Below, piece by piece: positions 18,828 through 27,251 of a stretch of 64,000 bases of DNA. Source of the stretch: 39-52-133 sp035531075 (GTDB taxonomy: Bacteria; Pseudomonadota; Gammaproteobacteria; Burkholderiales; Gallionellaceae); contig DATKTO010000038.1 in the NCBI GenBank assembly GCA_035531075.1, forward strand, positions 182,333-246,332, written 5' to 3'. The translations under genes and the position numbers were made by a program. How positions within the stretch are numbered: position 1 is the first letter of the stretch; each line of letters starts with the position of its first letter. The notes below the pieces were generated by a model. That model did no database searches, was not told the DNA's origin, and was given only the letters and a program-made list of their open reading frames with translations.

Positions 18828-18856
18828 TGAAGGTTGAACAGGCACTACATCACTGA
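18827..18856 (+). pseudogene. Nine-codon remnant after the RND gene, possibly a lost outer-membrane factor start
   Basis: An ATG overlapping the RND stop (TGATG, 18825-18829) opens a reading frame of only nine residues (MKVEQALHH). Such overlaps normally couple a third gene, usually the outer-membrane channel, in these operons. The frame runs into the end of the opposite-strand dsrC-like gene. It could be a decayed gene start or chance. Confidence 0.25.
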
Positions 18857-19210
18857 GCCAAACGCAGGATCGGTGCTGTGAGGCGGCAAGGGCAGGCCGG
18901 CAATGTGACAGGCTTGGTTGACCGGCCCGCGCGGAAACAAGTCGTAAAGATATTTTTTACCGCCGCGTTCGGCAAACTCAACCTCCATGCAATTCAGCAG
19001 CGAGCGTGCGTTTGCATCGGGCCCATACTCCTGGTAGTGATTGCGCAGGGCTTCTATCACCTCCCAGTGCGCGGGCGAGAGCGTAATCCCTTCTTTTGCC
19101 GCAAGATCATTGGCTATGTCTTTAGACCAAGGGCCCAGTGCTTCCAGGTTGAAGGGCTTGTCATATGATGGGCCGACGACTGCAGAAAAAGTTTTGTTTA
19201 TTTCAAGCAT
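18845..19210 (-). CDS. DsrC/TusE-family sulfur-relay-like protein without C-terminal cysteine
   Basis: Small helical protein of the DsrC/TusE/DsvC family; family members carry sulfur on C-terminal cysteines for sulfite reduction or tRNA thiolation. The 121-residue product keeps the core (LSPAHWEVIEALRNHYQEYG, then GPVNQACHIAGLP). It has the upstream cysteine equivalent to CysB (Cys101) but ends in a longer tail without the penultimate cysteine (CysA). Start ATG 19210 is set by AGGAGA upstream. It faces the RND operon. The lack of the terminal cysteine makes a classical TusE or DsrC reaction doubtful; a regulatory or structural role is possible. Confidence 0.85.
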   Translation of the reverse strand: MLEINKTFSAVVGPSYDKPFNLEALGPWSKDIANDLAAKEGITLSPAHWEVIEALRNHYQEYGPDANARSLLNCMEVEFAERGGKKYLYDLFPRGPVNQACHIAGLPLPPHSTDPAFGSVM

Positions 19211-19385
19211 CTTAATTCTCCTCATTTCAATTGTGAAGCAGAGGAAAATAATAGAGCAACGAATTTGAAAGCAAAATAAGGAAAATGCTTATTCTGGTCT
19301 GTAGAAGATTTGACTGGTTCCGGTCATCGTTGAGAGTCTTAAACTATAATCAAACCTTGATCTTGATCTCATCCGGTTGCTAAAT

Positions 19386-20417
19386 ATGGAACTTAAACTT
19401 ATCCGCCCTGACGACTGGCACCTGCATCTGCGCGACGAAGCGCTGATGCATTCCGTGCTACCCGATACCGCACGTCAATTTGCGCGGGCTATTATCATGC
19501 CCAATCTGCGCCCGCCGGTGACCGCCACTGCGCAGGCCCTGGCTTATCGCGAGCGAATTCTGGCTGCCCTGCCAGCTGGCATGAGCTTCGAGCCGCTGAT
19601 GACGCTTTATCTCACTGACAATACCAGCGCGGAAGAAATTCGCCGCGCCAAACAAAGCCGTTTTGTGCATGCGGTGAAATATTATCCGGCGGGTGCAACT
19701 ACCAACTCGGATGCGGGTGTCACCAATATGCGCAAAGCCTATCCTGCGCTGGAGGAAATGCAGCGCTGCGGCATGCCGCTGCTGCTGCACGGCGAAGTGA
19801 CCGACCCGACGGTGGATGTGTTCGACCGCGAAGCGGTATTTATCGAGCGCGTGCTGCAACCGTTGCTGGCTGATCTGCCCGATTTGCGCGTTGTCTTCGA
19901 ACACATCACCACCGCCGATGCGGCGCAGTATGTAATGAATGCGCCCGCGAATATCGCCGCCACCCTTACCGTGCATCATCTACTGTACAACCGCAACGCG
20001 ATGTTTGCTGGCGGCATGCGCCCCCATTATTACTGCCTGCCGGTACTCAAGCGTGAAACACATCGCCAGGCACTGGTTGCGGCGGCAACCAGCGGCAACC
20101 CGAAATTTTTCCTTGGCACGGATAGCGCACCTCACGCCCAGCACACCAAAGAAAATGCCTGCGGCTGCGCGGGTATATATTCCGCGCATACTGCCATCGA
20201 GCTCTATGCGGAAGCCTTCGAGCAGGCGGGTGCGCTGGACAAACTGGAAGGGTTCGCCAGCTTCTTCGGCGCAGATTTCTATGGCTTGCCGCGCAACACC
20301 CAAATGATCACGCTGCGGCGTGAAGATTGGGCCGTACCCGCTACGTTGGCATTTGGTGAGCAGCGTCTGGTGCCGTTGCGCGCCGGGGAAATTATTAAGT
20401 GGAAGTTGGCGGCCTGA
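19386..20417 (+). CDS. pyrC: Dihydroorotase
   Basis: Zinc amidohydrolase that cyclises carbamoyl-aspartate to dihydroorotate in pyrimidine synthesis. The 343-residue protein (class II, PyrC type) starts with the zinc-binding DDWHLHLRD motif (His at about residues 13 and 15). It has the carboxylated-lysine region VKYYPAGATTNS near 100, then LLLHGEVTD, FEHITTADA and the catalytic LGTDSAPH near 250. ATG 19386 was chosen over a TTG three codons upstream. Downstream are two small frames and the protease gene. Confidence 0.97.
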   Translation: MELKLIRPDDWHLHLRDEALMHSVLPDTARQFARAIIMPNLRPPVTATAQALAYRERILAALPAGMSFEPLMTLYLTDNTSAEEIRRAKQSRFVHAVKYYPAGATTNSDAGVTNMRKAYPALEEMQRCGMPLLLHGEVTDPTVDVFDREAVFIERVLQPLLADLPDLRVVFEHITTADAAQYVMNAPANIAATLTVHHLLYNRNAMFAGGMRPHYYCLPVLKRETHRQALVAAATSGNPKFFLGTDSAPHAQHTKENACGCAGIYSAHTAIELYAEAFEQAGALDKLEGFASFFGADFYGLPRNTQMITLRREDWAVPATLAFGEQRLVPLRAGEIIKWKLAA

Positions 20418-20499
20418 AAACTTGATCTTCCGGTTTATGGCGCCACCTTCTTGTACTCGCAAACAGCTCGTTTATGGCTAACCAAGTCGGGAGAAAGCA

Positions 20500-20622
20500 A
20501 TGTCTGATGATCCTAATCAGCCTAGCCAGCATGGTGAGGGAAACCACCTGCAAGATCAATTGCAGCGGTTAATGGTATGGTATGAACGTTTTAACAAATT
20601 GTTGCATTCATACTCAGCCTGA
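20500..20622 (+). CDS. Small hypothetical protein (40 aa), possibly coupled to the next frame
   Basis: ATG 20500 is preceded by GGGAGA at five to ten bases. The product is hydrophilic (MSDDPNQPSQHGEGNHLQDQ...) with an amphipathic end. Its TGA overlaps the ATG of the next small frame (TGATG at 20620-20624). Together they look like a soluble N-terminus plus a membrane segment, so they may be one gene split by a frameshift or two coupled genes. No family recognised. Confidence 0.45.
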   Translation: MSDDPNQPSQHGEGNHLQDQLQRLMVWYERFNKLLHSYSA

Positions 20623-20768
20623 TGATCACGGTCGTTATTGTGATGGCACTTATCCAGCTGATAAAAAATTTGTTGCCGCTGATACTGGGCGGGGTGTACT
20701 GGATGCTGCGTGAACGTGATGACAGACTGGAAGCGATGACGACATTCAATTCTTCAAGAAAAAAATAG
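20622..20768 (+). CDS. Small single-span membrane protein (48 aa)
   Basis: The frame begins at the ATG overlapping the previous stop and encodes one strong membrane helix (MITVVIVMALIQLI... to ILGGVYWML) followed by a charged tail (RERDDRLEAM). It ends three bases before the DegS-type protease start, so the two may be co-translated. Function unknown; it may be the C-terminal part of the preceding frame. Confidence 0.45.
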   Translation: MITVVIVMALIQLIKNLLPLILGGVYWMLRERDDRLEAMTTFNSSRKK

Positions 20769-20771
20769 GCG

Positions 20772-21893
20772 ATGCGAGACACTTTTTTAGTCAGACTGTT
20801 TTGGCTTACGCTGGCCGGTGCGATGCTCATCGTGCTTGCACGCTATTTGCCCGTGCTGGAAAGCGTGTTTGCGCCGGACGGAGCCCCGCAGCGTGCCATC
20901 ACTGCGCGCGGCGAGCTTGCCGCGGATGAAAAATCCACCATTGAATTGTTTGAAAAATCGAAGGACACGGTGGTATTCATCACCACCCGCCAGCAGGTGA
21001 TGGATTTCTGGACGCGCAATGTTTTCTCGGTGCCGCGCGGTACCGGTTCCGGCTTTATCTGGGATGAGGCAGGTCACGTGGTCACCAACTACCACGTGGT
21101 GGAAGGTGCCAGTGAAGCCTGGGTTAAGCTGGCCGACGGTCGTGATTACCGTGCCGCTCTGGTAGGTGCAAGCCCCGCACACGATATTGCTGTGCTGCGC
21201 ATCGGCGTCGGCTTCAAGCGTCCGCCGCCCGTACCGATCGGCACCAGCAATGATCTGAAAGTGGGACAAAAGGTATTTGCCATTGGTAATCCATTCGGTC
21301 TCGACTGGACCCTCACCAATGGAATTGTGTCGGCGCTGGATCGTTCACTGGGCGGCGATAACCACACGGTGATCGAACACCTGATACAGACAGACGCGGC
21401 CATCAATCCCGGCAATTCGGGTGGACCGCTGCTGGATTCGGCGGGCCGGCTGATCGGCATCAACACCGCTATTTACAGCCCAAGCGGTGCATCGGCAGGC
21501 ATAGGTTTTGCAGTGCCGGTGGACACCGTGATGCGAGTGGTTCCGCAAATTATTCGCGACGGCAAATATACCAGCCCGTCACTGGGCATTGAAGTGCATG
21601 ATGGATTGAATCAGCGTCTGACATCGATGCTGAATGTACAAGGTGTGCTGATTCTGAAAATTGCCCCGGGCTCGACAGCGGAACGAGCCGGCCTACGCAG
21701 CGCAACGATCTACCCTGATGGCCGCATAACGCCGGGCGATATCATCGTCGCGATTGAAGGCAAGCCGGTGACGACAGTTGGCAAATTGCTGGCAAGGCTG
21801 GACGATTTTAAAGTGGGCGATTCGGCTCGCCTCACCATTCTGCGTGAAGGCAAGAAGAGTGATATCGATGTGGTGCTGCAGCCGGGAATGTAA
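20772..21893 (+). CDS. DegS/AlgW-type periplasmic serine protease (HtrA family)
   Basis: Membrane-anchored trypsin-like protease with one PDZ domain; such proteins sense misfolded outer-membrane proteins and cleave anti-sigma factors. The 373-residue product has an N-terminal anchor (VRLFWLTLAGAMLIVLARYL). The triad is His in TNYHVVEG, Asp in AHDIAVLRI and Ser in NPGNSGGPL (about residue 218). A single PDZ domain runs from about residue 270 to the end (GSTAERAGLRSATI, then GDIIVAIEGKPV). One PDZ rather than two separates it from DegP/MucD. It may be expressed with the small frames just upstream. Confidence 0.92.
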   Translation: MRDTFLVRLFWLTLAGAMLIVLARYLPVLESVFAPDGAPQRAITARGELAADEKSTIELFEKSKDTVVFITTRQQVMDFWTRNVFSVPRGTGSGFIWDEAGHVVTNYHVVEGASEAWVKLADGRDYRAALVGASPAHDIAVLRIGVGFKRPPPVPIGTSNDLKVGQKVFAIGNPFGLDWTLTNGIVSALDRSLGGDNHTVIEHLIQTDAAINPGNSGGPLLDSAGRLIGINTAIYSPSGASAGIGFAVPVDTVMRVVPQIIRDGKYTSPSLGIEVHDGLNQRLTSMLNVQGVLILKIAPGSTAERAGLRSATIYPDGRITPGDIIVAIEGKPVTTVGKLLARLDDFKVGDSARLTILREGKKSDIDVVLQPGM

Positions 21894-22077
21894 AAATTGT
21901 TATTAACAATAAGTTGTATGTGATTCGATGCAACTGGCAGGCCGTATCCAGCGTGCATCGTGCAACGACCAGGATGACTATATAAGGTACTAGATAAAAG
22001 GGCTAATTGTGAACGGCGAGGATAATCAAAAACTGTCTGGCAATCGGGTTTTCTGAAATAGGAATATTAAAATCGTG

Positions 22078-22263
22078 ATGTTAGTCACAGCAATAAATTT
22101 CATATCGAATGCCATTAAAATTATTGCGATGAGATTTTTTGCATAATCTGCATATGAAGGAACATTTGGTGGTCAGGGTTCTACCAATGTATTTATTGGT
22201 GTGGGCGTATTAATCCTGGTATTGGCAGGCTCTTTCCTCGTTGATAAAATGGGTAGGCTGTGA
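22078..22263 (+). pseudogene. Possible decayed small membrane protein gene
   Basis: One reading frame from ATG 22078 to TGA 22263 encodes about 60 residues but is broken by TAA at 22144-22146. The second half (NVFIGVGVLILVLAGSFLV) is a good membrane helix followed by DKMGRL. It could be a decayed gene or chance. Confidence 0.22.
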
Positions 22264-22775
22264 AATAAAACACCAATGCAAATATGATGATGGTGAACAT
22301 GAAGTGACACATACCATCACTGTTTGTGAAATACGCCGGATTCTTATCGCTTCAAATTTTTTGTTTTGCCCAACGCCCGTTACAAGAAATGCACTTCCTG
22401 CTTTAATCGGAATCAATATGTCCGCCGTTTAATGAATTCCTTCAGTCATACACCTGCCCCCAACGTTAAATAGCGCCAGGCTAGATCTCAGGCACGATCC
22501 CTATTGCGCTCGGCAAAGCAACAACACTAGCGATGCTAATGCAGTCTCTCAGAGCATAAAAGGTTCAGAACTGACATTCACGCCTACCCGGATAACCCCG
22601 CTTCGCCTTGCTAGCCTTGCAGCTGCCATAGTCTGATGTTGCGCGCGGACTTTCTCTCGCCAATGAATTCTTAACGCGCGTGATGCACGGCATGGAAGTC
22701 GATAACAATCGATATCATGTTCCCTATTTTGCAGCCAACCACTTAGCTAAATAGCTAACCTTGGGGGATGCAAAT

Positions 22776-22790
22776 TATCACATTGTGATA
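22776..22790. promoter_or_regulatory. Perfect 15-base palindrome, possible operator for the norS-like cluster
   Basis: TATCACA and TGTGATA form 7-base arms around one base, 227 bases before the norS-like ATG. It lies in a non-coding region, as an operator should. It resembles neither the FNR/DNR consensus nor the full CRP site, so the regulator is not identified. Confidence 0.4.
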
Positions 22791-23016
22791 TTATTGCCTC
22801 GCCTCATGTATTTTGGGGTGTGTAGCGGAAACGATGACGGAACTGAGCACAGGATGCGCAATAGGCTCTTTAACGCATTCCACCATGTTGTTATCAAACT
22901 GGCATGCTCTGCGCCGGGCATTGCATACCACGAAGTTGGAACACGGGTTGGGCGGCAGTTACGACTACCAGTGTTATTCACCAGTTCCAGCAGGCAACTA
23001 CAAGAAGAGAGGATAT

Positions 23017-23550
23017 ATGTCACAACAAATCGCTTGGATAGCATCACTGATATTGATGGCACTGGTGGCATGCGGATTTGCTTTTGTCGCCATCAACTCC
23101 GGCAGGCGCGAAGAGGACTACGCGACACTGCAAAAGGGCGCTTACCGCCTGCGCAGAAAATTGTTTTGGGCGATGGTAATTGTGCTCGGACCTCCAATGA
23201 TCTACACGTTGCTGGATCTGCCTTATGCAAATAGCCGCACGCTCAGCAATGCGGGGGCTGTGCAGGTTGTCGAGGCGACGGGCTATGAATGGCGCTGGGA
23301 ACTGAGCAGCGATCATGTCGTAAAGAACCGGCCGGTGGAGTTTCGCGTAACCAGCGCGGATGTCACGCACGGCTTCGGCCTCTACGACACCGATATGCGC
23401 CTGGTGGCACAGACCCAGGCGATGCCTAACTACACCAACAGGATTCGCTATACCTTCACCAAAGACGGCACATACAAGATCCTGTGCATGGAATACTGCG
23501 GTATCGCGCACCACGATATGATGTCCGAAATCAAAGTCGGCGACCTATAA
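23017..23550 (+). CDS. norS: Heme-copper oxidoreductase CuA subunit II (NorS-like)
   Basis: Electron-entry subunit with a binuclear CuA centre that passes electrons to subunit I. The 177-residue product has two N-terminal membrane helices (about residues 5-25 and 48-68) and a cupredoxin domain. CuA ligands are visible: His in THGFGLYD and the C-x3-C-x3-H-x2-M pattern in CMEYCGIAHHDM. ATG 23017 follows AGAGGA; a longer in-frame extension upstream lacks protein character. It is followed after 14 bases by subunit I. The order II-I-SenC-membrane protein matches the norSY-senC-orf1 cluster of ammonia oxidisers. Confidence 0.82.
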   Translation: MSQQIAWIASLILMALVACGFAFVAINSGRREEDYATLQKGAYRLRRKLFWAMVIVLGPPMIYTLLDLPYANSRTLSNAGAVQVVEATGYEWRWELSSDHVVKNRPVEFRVTSADVTHGFGLYDTDMRLVAQTQAMPNYTNRIRYTFTKDGTYKILCMEYCGIAHHDMMSEIKVGDL

Positions 23551-23564
23551 AGGAGTACAAGAAA

Positions 23565-25052
23565 ATGGCGACCCAAAGCTATACCCCCACACCCGATCAC
23601 GGGGCAAAGGCCAGCGTGCTGGCCTATCTGGTCACCGCGGCCGTCGTATTGCTGCTGATGATGGTTTTTGGCCTGCTGATGCGCATGGAGCAGGCGCAAC
23701 TTGTTTCCATGGGCGCAAACTGGTTCTATGAACTCATGACGCTGCACGGTGCAGGCATGGTAGGCATCGCCGGCATCTCGGGTGCGGCCATCATGTGGCA
23801 CTTCCTGCGCCAGCATGTGGATCTTTCAGAAGGTGTATTCATCGCCAACCTGGTGCTATTTATCGTCGGCGTCGGGATGGTGCTGGGCAGCGTGCTGCTC
23901 GGACACTTCTACGGTGGCTGGACCTTTCTTTATCCGCTTCCGTCAAAGCCGATGGGCATGTGGAGCGATGATGCGGCAGCATTGTTTATGGCCGGCATGC
24001 TTGTGATAGGTGTCGGCTTCCTGCTGCTGTATCTGGATGTCGCCCGCGCCATCATCGGGCGCTACGGCAACTTCGCCCGCTCGCTCGGCTGGCCGCAGCT
24101 GTTCGGTCACGACGACGGCAAGGCGCCGCCGCCCACGGTAGTCGCAAGCACCATGGTGACCATCATCAACATCGTCAGCCTGGTGGTGGGTGCAAGTATC
24201 CTGAGCATGATGCTGGTGAACCTCTATGTCCCCAGTTTCGCCATCGATCCGCTGCTGGCCAAGGGCATGATCTACCTGTTCGGCCATGTCTTTATCAACT
24301 CCACCATCTACATGGCGGTGATCGCGGTGTATGAGATCCTGCCGCGTTACACGCAGCGCCCGTGGAAGTCGAACAAGGTATTCCTCGCCGCATGGACGGC
24401 CTCTACCTTCATGGTCCTGTTCATCTTTCCGCACCATCTGCTGATGGACTTTGCATTCCCGACTTGGATGCTGATCATGGGCCAGGTGATAGGATATTTC
24501 AGCACCATCCCTCTCCTGGTGGTCACGGCCTTTGGCGCGCTGATGCTTGTGTTCCGTTCGGGCATCCGCTGGGACATGGGTTCGAGGCTGCTTTTCGTAT
24601 CCCTGTTCGGCTGGTCTGCCGGCGTTATACCGGCCTTCATCGACGGCACGATCACAGTGAATTACGTGATGCATAACACGATGTGGGTGCCGGGGCATTT
24701 CCATACCTATCTGCTGCTGGGCATGGTAGCGATGGTGTTCGGTTTCATGTACTACCTCGGCAAGCCCAATCAGAATGCCGCAGACAGCTGGCTCGACCGC
24801 ACCGCTTTCTGGGGCTTCACGCTTGGGTCCCTCGGCTTCACCGTTAGCCTGCTCCATTCCGGCAAGGAAAGTGTGCCACGCCGCTATGCCGCTCACCTGC
24901 CAGAGTGGGTGCCGTACGATAGAATCGGCTCGATTTTTGCGATGCTCGTGCTCGTCTGTGCGCTGGTATTCATCGTCCGTTTCCTGGCTCGTCTGGGCTT
25001 GTCCCGTCGTGACTATCCGCGTGCCACTCTGGCGCGCAGCGCGGTGGCGTGA
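23565..25052 (+). CDS. norY: Heme-copper oxidoreductase subunit I, probable sNOR-type NO reductase (NorY-like)
   Basis: Catalytic subunit with about twelve membrane helices (495 residues). Expected ligands are present: His61 and His380 for the low-spin heme, His378 for the active-site heme, and His241, His290 and His291 for CuB. The oxidase tyrosine four residues after the first CuB histidine (GHPEVY in oxidases) is replaced: here it reads GHVFIN, with Asn245. Loss of this cross-linked tyrosine argues against O2 reduction and fits the NO-reductase branch with CuA subunits. ATG 23565 follows AGGAG. It is inferred to reduce NO to N2O in the inner membrane. Confidence 0.8.
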   Translation: MATQSYTPTPDHGAKASVLAYLVTAAVVLLLMMVFGLLMRMEQAQLVSMGANWFYELMTLHGAGMVGIAGISGAAIMWHFLRQHVDLSEGVFIANLVLFIVGVGMVLGSVLLGHFYGGWTFLYPLPSKPMGMWSDDAAALFMAGMLVIGVGFLLLYLDVARAIIGRYGNFARSLGWPQLFGHDDGKAPPPTVVASTMVTIINIVSLVVGASILSMMLVNLYVPSFAIDPLLAKGMIYLFGHVFINSTIYMAVIAVYEILPRYTQRPWKSNKVFLAAWTASTFMVLFIFPHHLLMDFAFPTWMLIMGQVIGYFSTIPLLVVTAFGALMLVFRSGIRWDMGSRLLFVSLFGWSAGVIPAFIDGTITVNYVMHNTMWVPGHFHTYLLLGMVAMVFGFMYYLGKPNQNAADSWLDRTAFWGFTLGSLGFTVSLLHSGKESVPRRYAAHLPEWVPYDRIGSIFAMLVLVCALVFIVRFLARLGLSRRDYPRATLARSAVA

Positions 25053-25663
25053 TACCCGGCAGACGCAGCATCGTCGCCACGGCGCTGGTGCTTCTGGCGG
25101 GCGTAGGCACGCTGTGGTGGGGCACCGACGGTTTCAGTGCCTTCACTGCCGAAACCGCCCGCCGCATGGAGATCCTGCGTTCGCCACGAGCGCTGCCCGC
25201 AACCGTCCTCGAAGACCAGGACGGCCATGCCTTCAGCCTGCAGGATTACCATGGCCGCCTGCTGGCGGTGGAATTCATCTATACCCGCTGCACTTCGCTT
25301 TGCCGCAGCATGGGCATGGCTTTCAAGCAGATCCGGGAGCGTGTCCCGCAGCACGCACTGGGGCGCGATTTTGCCCTGCTCAGCATAAGTTTCGATCCTG
25401 AACGGGATGATCCGGCCAGCCTCAAGGGCTACGGCCTGAATTACGGCGCCGATGGCGTGATCTGGCGCATTGCGCGGGTGCGCAGCGCGGCGGAGCTCAA
25501 GCCTTTGCTCCAGGCCTTTGGCATCGTCGTGATTGCGGACGGCCTGGGCGGATTTGAACACAACGCGGCCATCCATCTCATCGGTCGCGACGGTAGACTG
25601 AAACAGATCAGTGACATCAACGAACCACTGCTGTTTGCCGACAGGGTTGCGACGTGGCTGTAA
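25049..25663 (+). CDS. senC: SCO1/SenC-family copper chaperone
   Basis: Thioredoxin-fold copper chaperone that helps assemble the CuA site of heme-copper enzymes. The GTG start overlaps the subunit I stop (GTGA). An N-terminal anchor (IVATALVLLAGVGTLWW) precedes the SCO domain. The copper-binding pair CTSLC (about residues 87-91) and the distal His in FEHNAAIHLIG are present. Its place directly after subunits II and I indicates a dedicated assembly factor for that complex. Confidence 0.9.
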   Translation: MIPGRRSIVATALVLLAGVGTLWWGTDGFSAFTAETARRMEILRSPRALPATVLEDQDGHAFSLQDYHGRLLAVEFIYTRCTSLCRSMGMAFKQIRERVPQHALGRDFALLSISFDPERDDPASLKGYGLNYGADGVIWRIARVRSAAELKPLLQAFGIVVIADGLGGFEHNAAIHLIGRDGRLKQISDINEPLLFADRVATWL

Positions 25664-26256
25664 GCCACCCGCGGGCCGCCGCAGGACTCGGCGCACTGTA
25701 TGTGTTGCTTGCGACCCCCGCGGTACGGGGCTTGCTGGAGGCGACGATGAGTGCCCACATGCTGCTGCAGATTCCGCTTCTGACAGCCGCCGGTTTTTTT
25801 GCCGGCCGGCTGCTGCCGGAATGCTGGCAGCACAAACTGCTTGCCGCGGCGGGCGGAACCCTTCCCTGTGTATTGCTGGCGCTGTTCGCGTCGAGTTACT
25901 GGATGCTGCCACGTGCACTGGATGCCGCGCTAGCGAACCCCTTGGCCGAAGCGGCAAAATTCATCAGCCTCCCGGTCTTGGTCGGCCTGCCCCTCGCGTT
26001 GGCCTGGCAGCGACTGTCTGCGATCGGCCGGGGCTTCGTGTGGACCAACTTCATCAGCATGCTGGCGGTGCTAGGCTGGCTGTATATCGCCGCACCGCTG
26101 CGCGTCTGCAACGGTTACCTGGTGAATCAGCAGGAGAGTGCCGGCTGGCTCATGGTGAAGCTAGCTGTTCTGCTCTTTTTCTGGTGGCTGGGCGCACTGT
26201 TCGTTGGCGGGAGTCCGGCGCCGCCCGAGCACGGTGCCGCAGAAGCAGATAGCTAA
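25654..26256 (+). CDS. Membrane protein of the norSY-senC-orf1 type cluster
   Basis: A 200-residue hydrophobic protein with about five or six membrane helices (for example AGLGALYVLLATPAVRGLL, then VGLPLALAWQRL). A GTG at 25654 lies inside the end of senC (10-base overlap), so translation is coupled. It is the fourth gene of the heme-copper cluster and corresponds by position to orf1 of the ammonia-oxidiser norSY-senC-orf1 operon. Function is unknown; assembly or copper delivery is an inference from context only. Confidence 0.78.
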   Translation: MAVSHPRAAAGLGALYVLLATPAVRGLLEATMSAHMLLQIPLLTAAGFFAGRLLPECWQHKLLAAAGGTLPCVLLALFASSYWMLPRALDAALANPLAEAAKFISLPVLVGLPLALAWQRLSAIGRGFVWTNFISMLAVLGWLYIAAPLRVCNGYLVNQQESAGWLMVKLAVLLFFWWLGALFVGGSPAPPEHGAAEADS

Positions 26257-26463
26257 CAGCTGCATCAACCAACACCCTGAAAGATTTCCCAAAGGCTGTG
26301 TCTGTGGAACAGATTTGACATGTTTGCCTTAGCCCGGATCGTTGCATGGGTTATTATTCCGACTGGAAAAGCGAAGTATCAAGTGAACATTCACTGTTGA
26401 ATCTTGAACTTGAGTATCCTTTGAATGGTCTGACACCGACATCAGAATAATAAACAGCATCCT

Positions 26464-27126
26464 ATGAATTCGCAAACGTCTTATAGCCCGCCCCCCGACT
26501 GTGGCCTCGATCTAATTTACCGCGATCAGTACCTTCTGGCCGTGAACAAGCCAGCCGGCCTGCTTTCGGTGCCAGGGCGCGGCGAAGACAAGGCGGATAG
26601 CCTGGCGACGCGGGTGCAGGCAGAGTACCCTGATGCACTGGTTGCCCATCGTCTTGACCGCGATACTTCGGGCCTGCTGCTCTTTCCCAGAGGTGCACGG
26701 ATGCACCGCCAAATATCCATGATGTTTGAGAAGCGTGAAATGCAAAAGAGCTATGTCGCCGTGGTGATGGGCAAGCTGGCGCAGCAGCAGGGCGAGGTGG
26801 ACTTGCCGCTGATTGTGGACTGGCCCAACCGCCCGCGGCATATGGTCGATGCGGTCAATGGCAAACCTGCGCAGACCCGCTTCCAGGTGCTGAGTTATGA
26901 CCTTGCCTCGAATTCCAGCCGTGTTGCGCTGGAACCGATCACCGGGCGCACACACCAGCTGCGAGTGCATATGTCTGCTACGGGCAACCCGATAGTGGGA
27001 GATTCGCTTTACGGCGGCGATGCTGATGGCCGCGCTGAACGCTTGTTGCTGCATGCCCATACACTGGACTTTAAACACCCTGTTTCGGGCAAGGCGATGG
27101 AACTGATCGCAGCGCTGCCATTCTAA
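26464..27126 (+). CDS. rluA: RluA-family rRNA/tRNA pseudouridine synthase
   Basis: Converts uridine to pseudouridine in RNA; E. coli RluA acts on 23S U746 and tRNA U32. The 220-residue product is close to RluA in length and lacks an S4 domain. The catalytic motif HRLDRDTSGLLLF lies at about residues 62-74 with the nucleophile Asp. LEPITGRTHQLRVHM near 160 and the C-terminal LLLHAHTLDF are further family signatures. It stands alone between the nor-like cluster and ybiT. Confidence 0.9.
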   Translation: MNSQTSYSPPPDCGLDLIYRDQYLLAVNKPAGLLSVPGRGEDKADSLATRVQAEYPDALVAHRLDRDTSGLLLFPRGARMHRQISMMFEKREMQKSYVAVVMGKLAQQQGEVDLPLIVDWPNRPRHMVDAVNGKPAQTRFQVLSYDLASNSSRVALEPITGRTHQLRVHMSATGNPIVGDSLYGGDADGRAERLLLHAHTLDFKHPVSGKAMELIAALPF

Positions 27127-27251
27127 CTACCTGTTTCACCACACCCTCACCATACTCCGAGTATCCGTACCGCTGCGTGAGTTTTACCTTAAAGGCCGAA
27201 GATCTCCGCGCAAAATGGTAGAATGCGCGCTTAATTTTTGTAAGGCATCAC

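Larger units (their letters stand above)
21894..23016 (+). other. Long region with no convincing intact gene
   Basis: About 1.1 kb between the protease gene and the heme-copper cluster. It is AT-richer than its flanks up to about 22.4 kb. It contains a stop-interrupted short membrane-protein-like frame (22078-22263), a 15-base palindrome (22776-22790) and the leader of the norS-like gene. Other open frames here lack ribosome sites and protein-like composition. Confidence 0.6.

Noticed and set aside
22210..22432. Overlapping 60-70 codon frames on both strands before the nor-like cluster
   Set aside because: Mirror-image frames in low-complexity AT-rich DNA, neither with a ribosome site nor a protein-like sequence.
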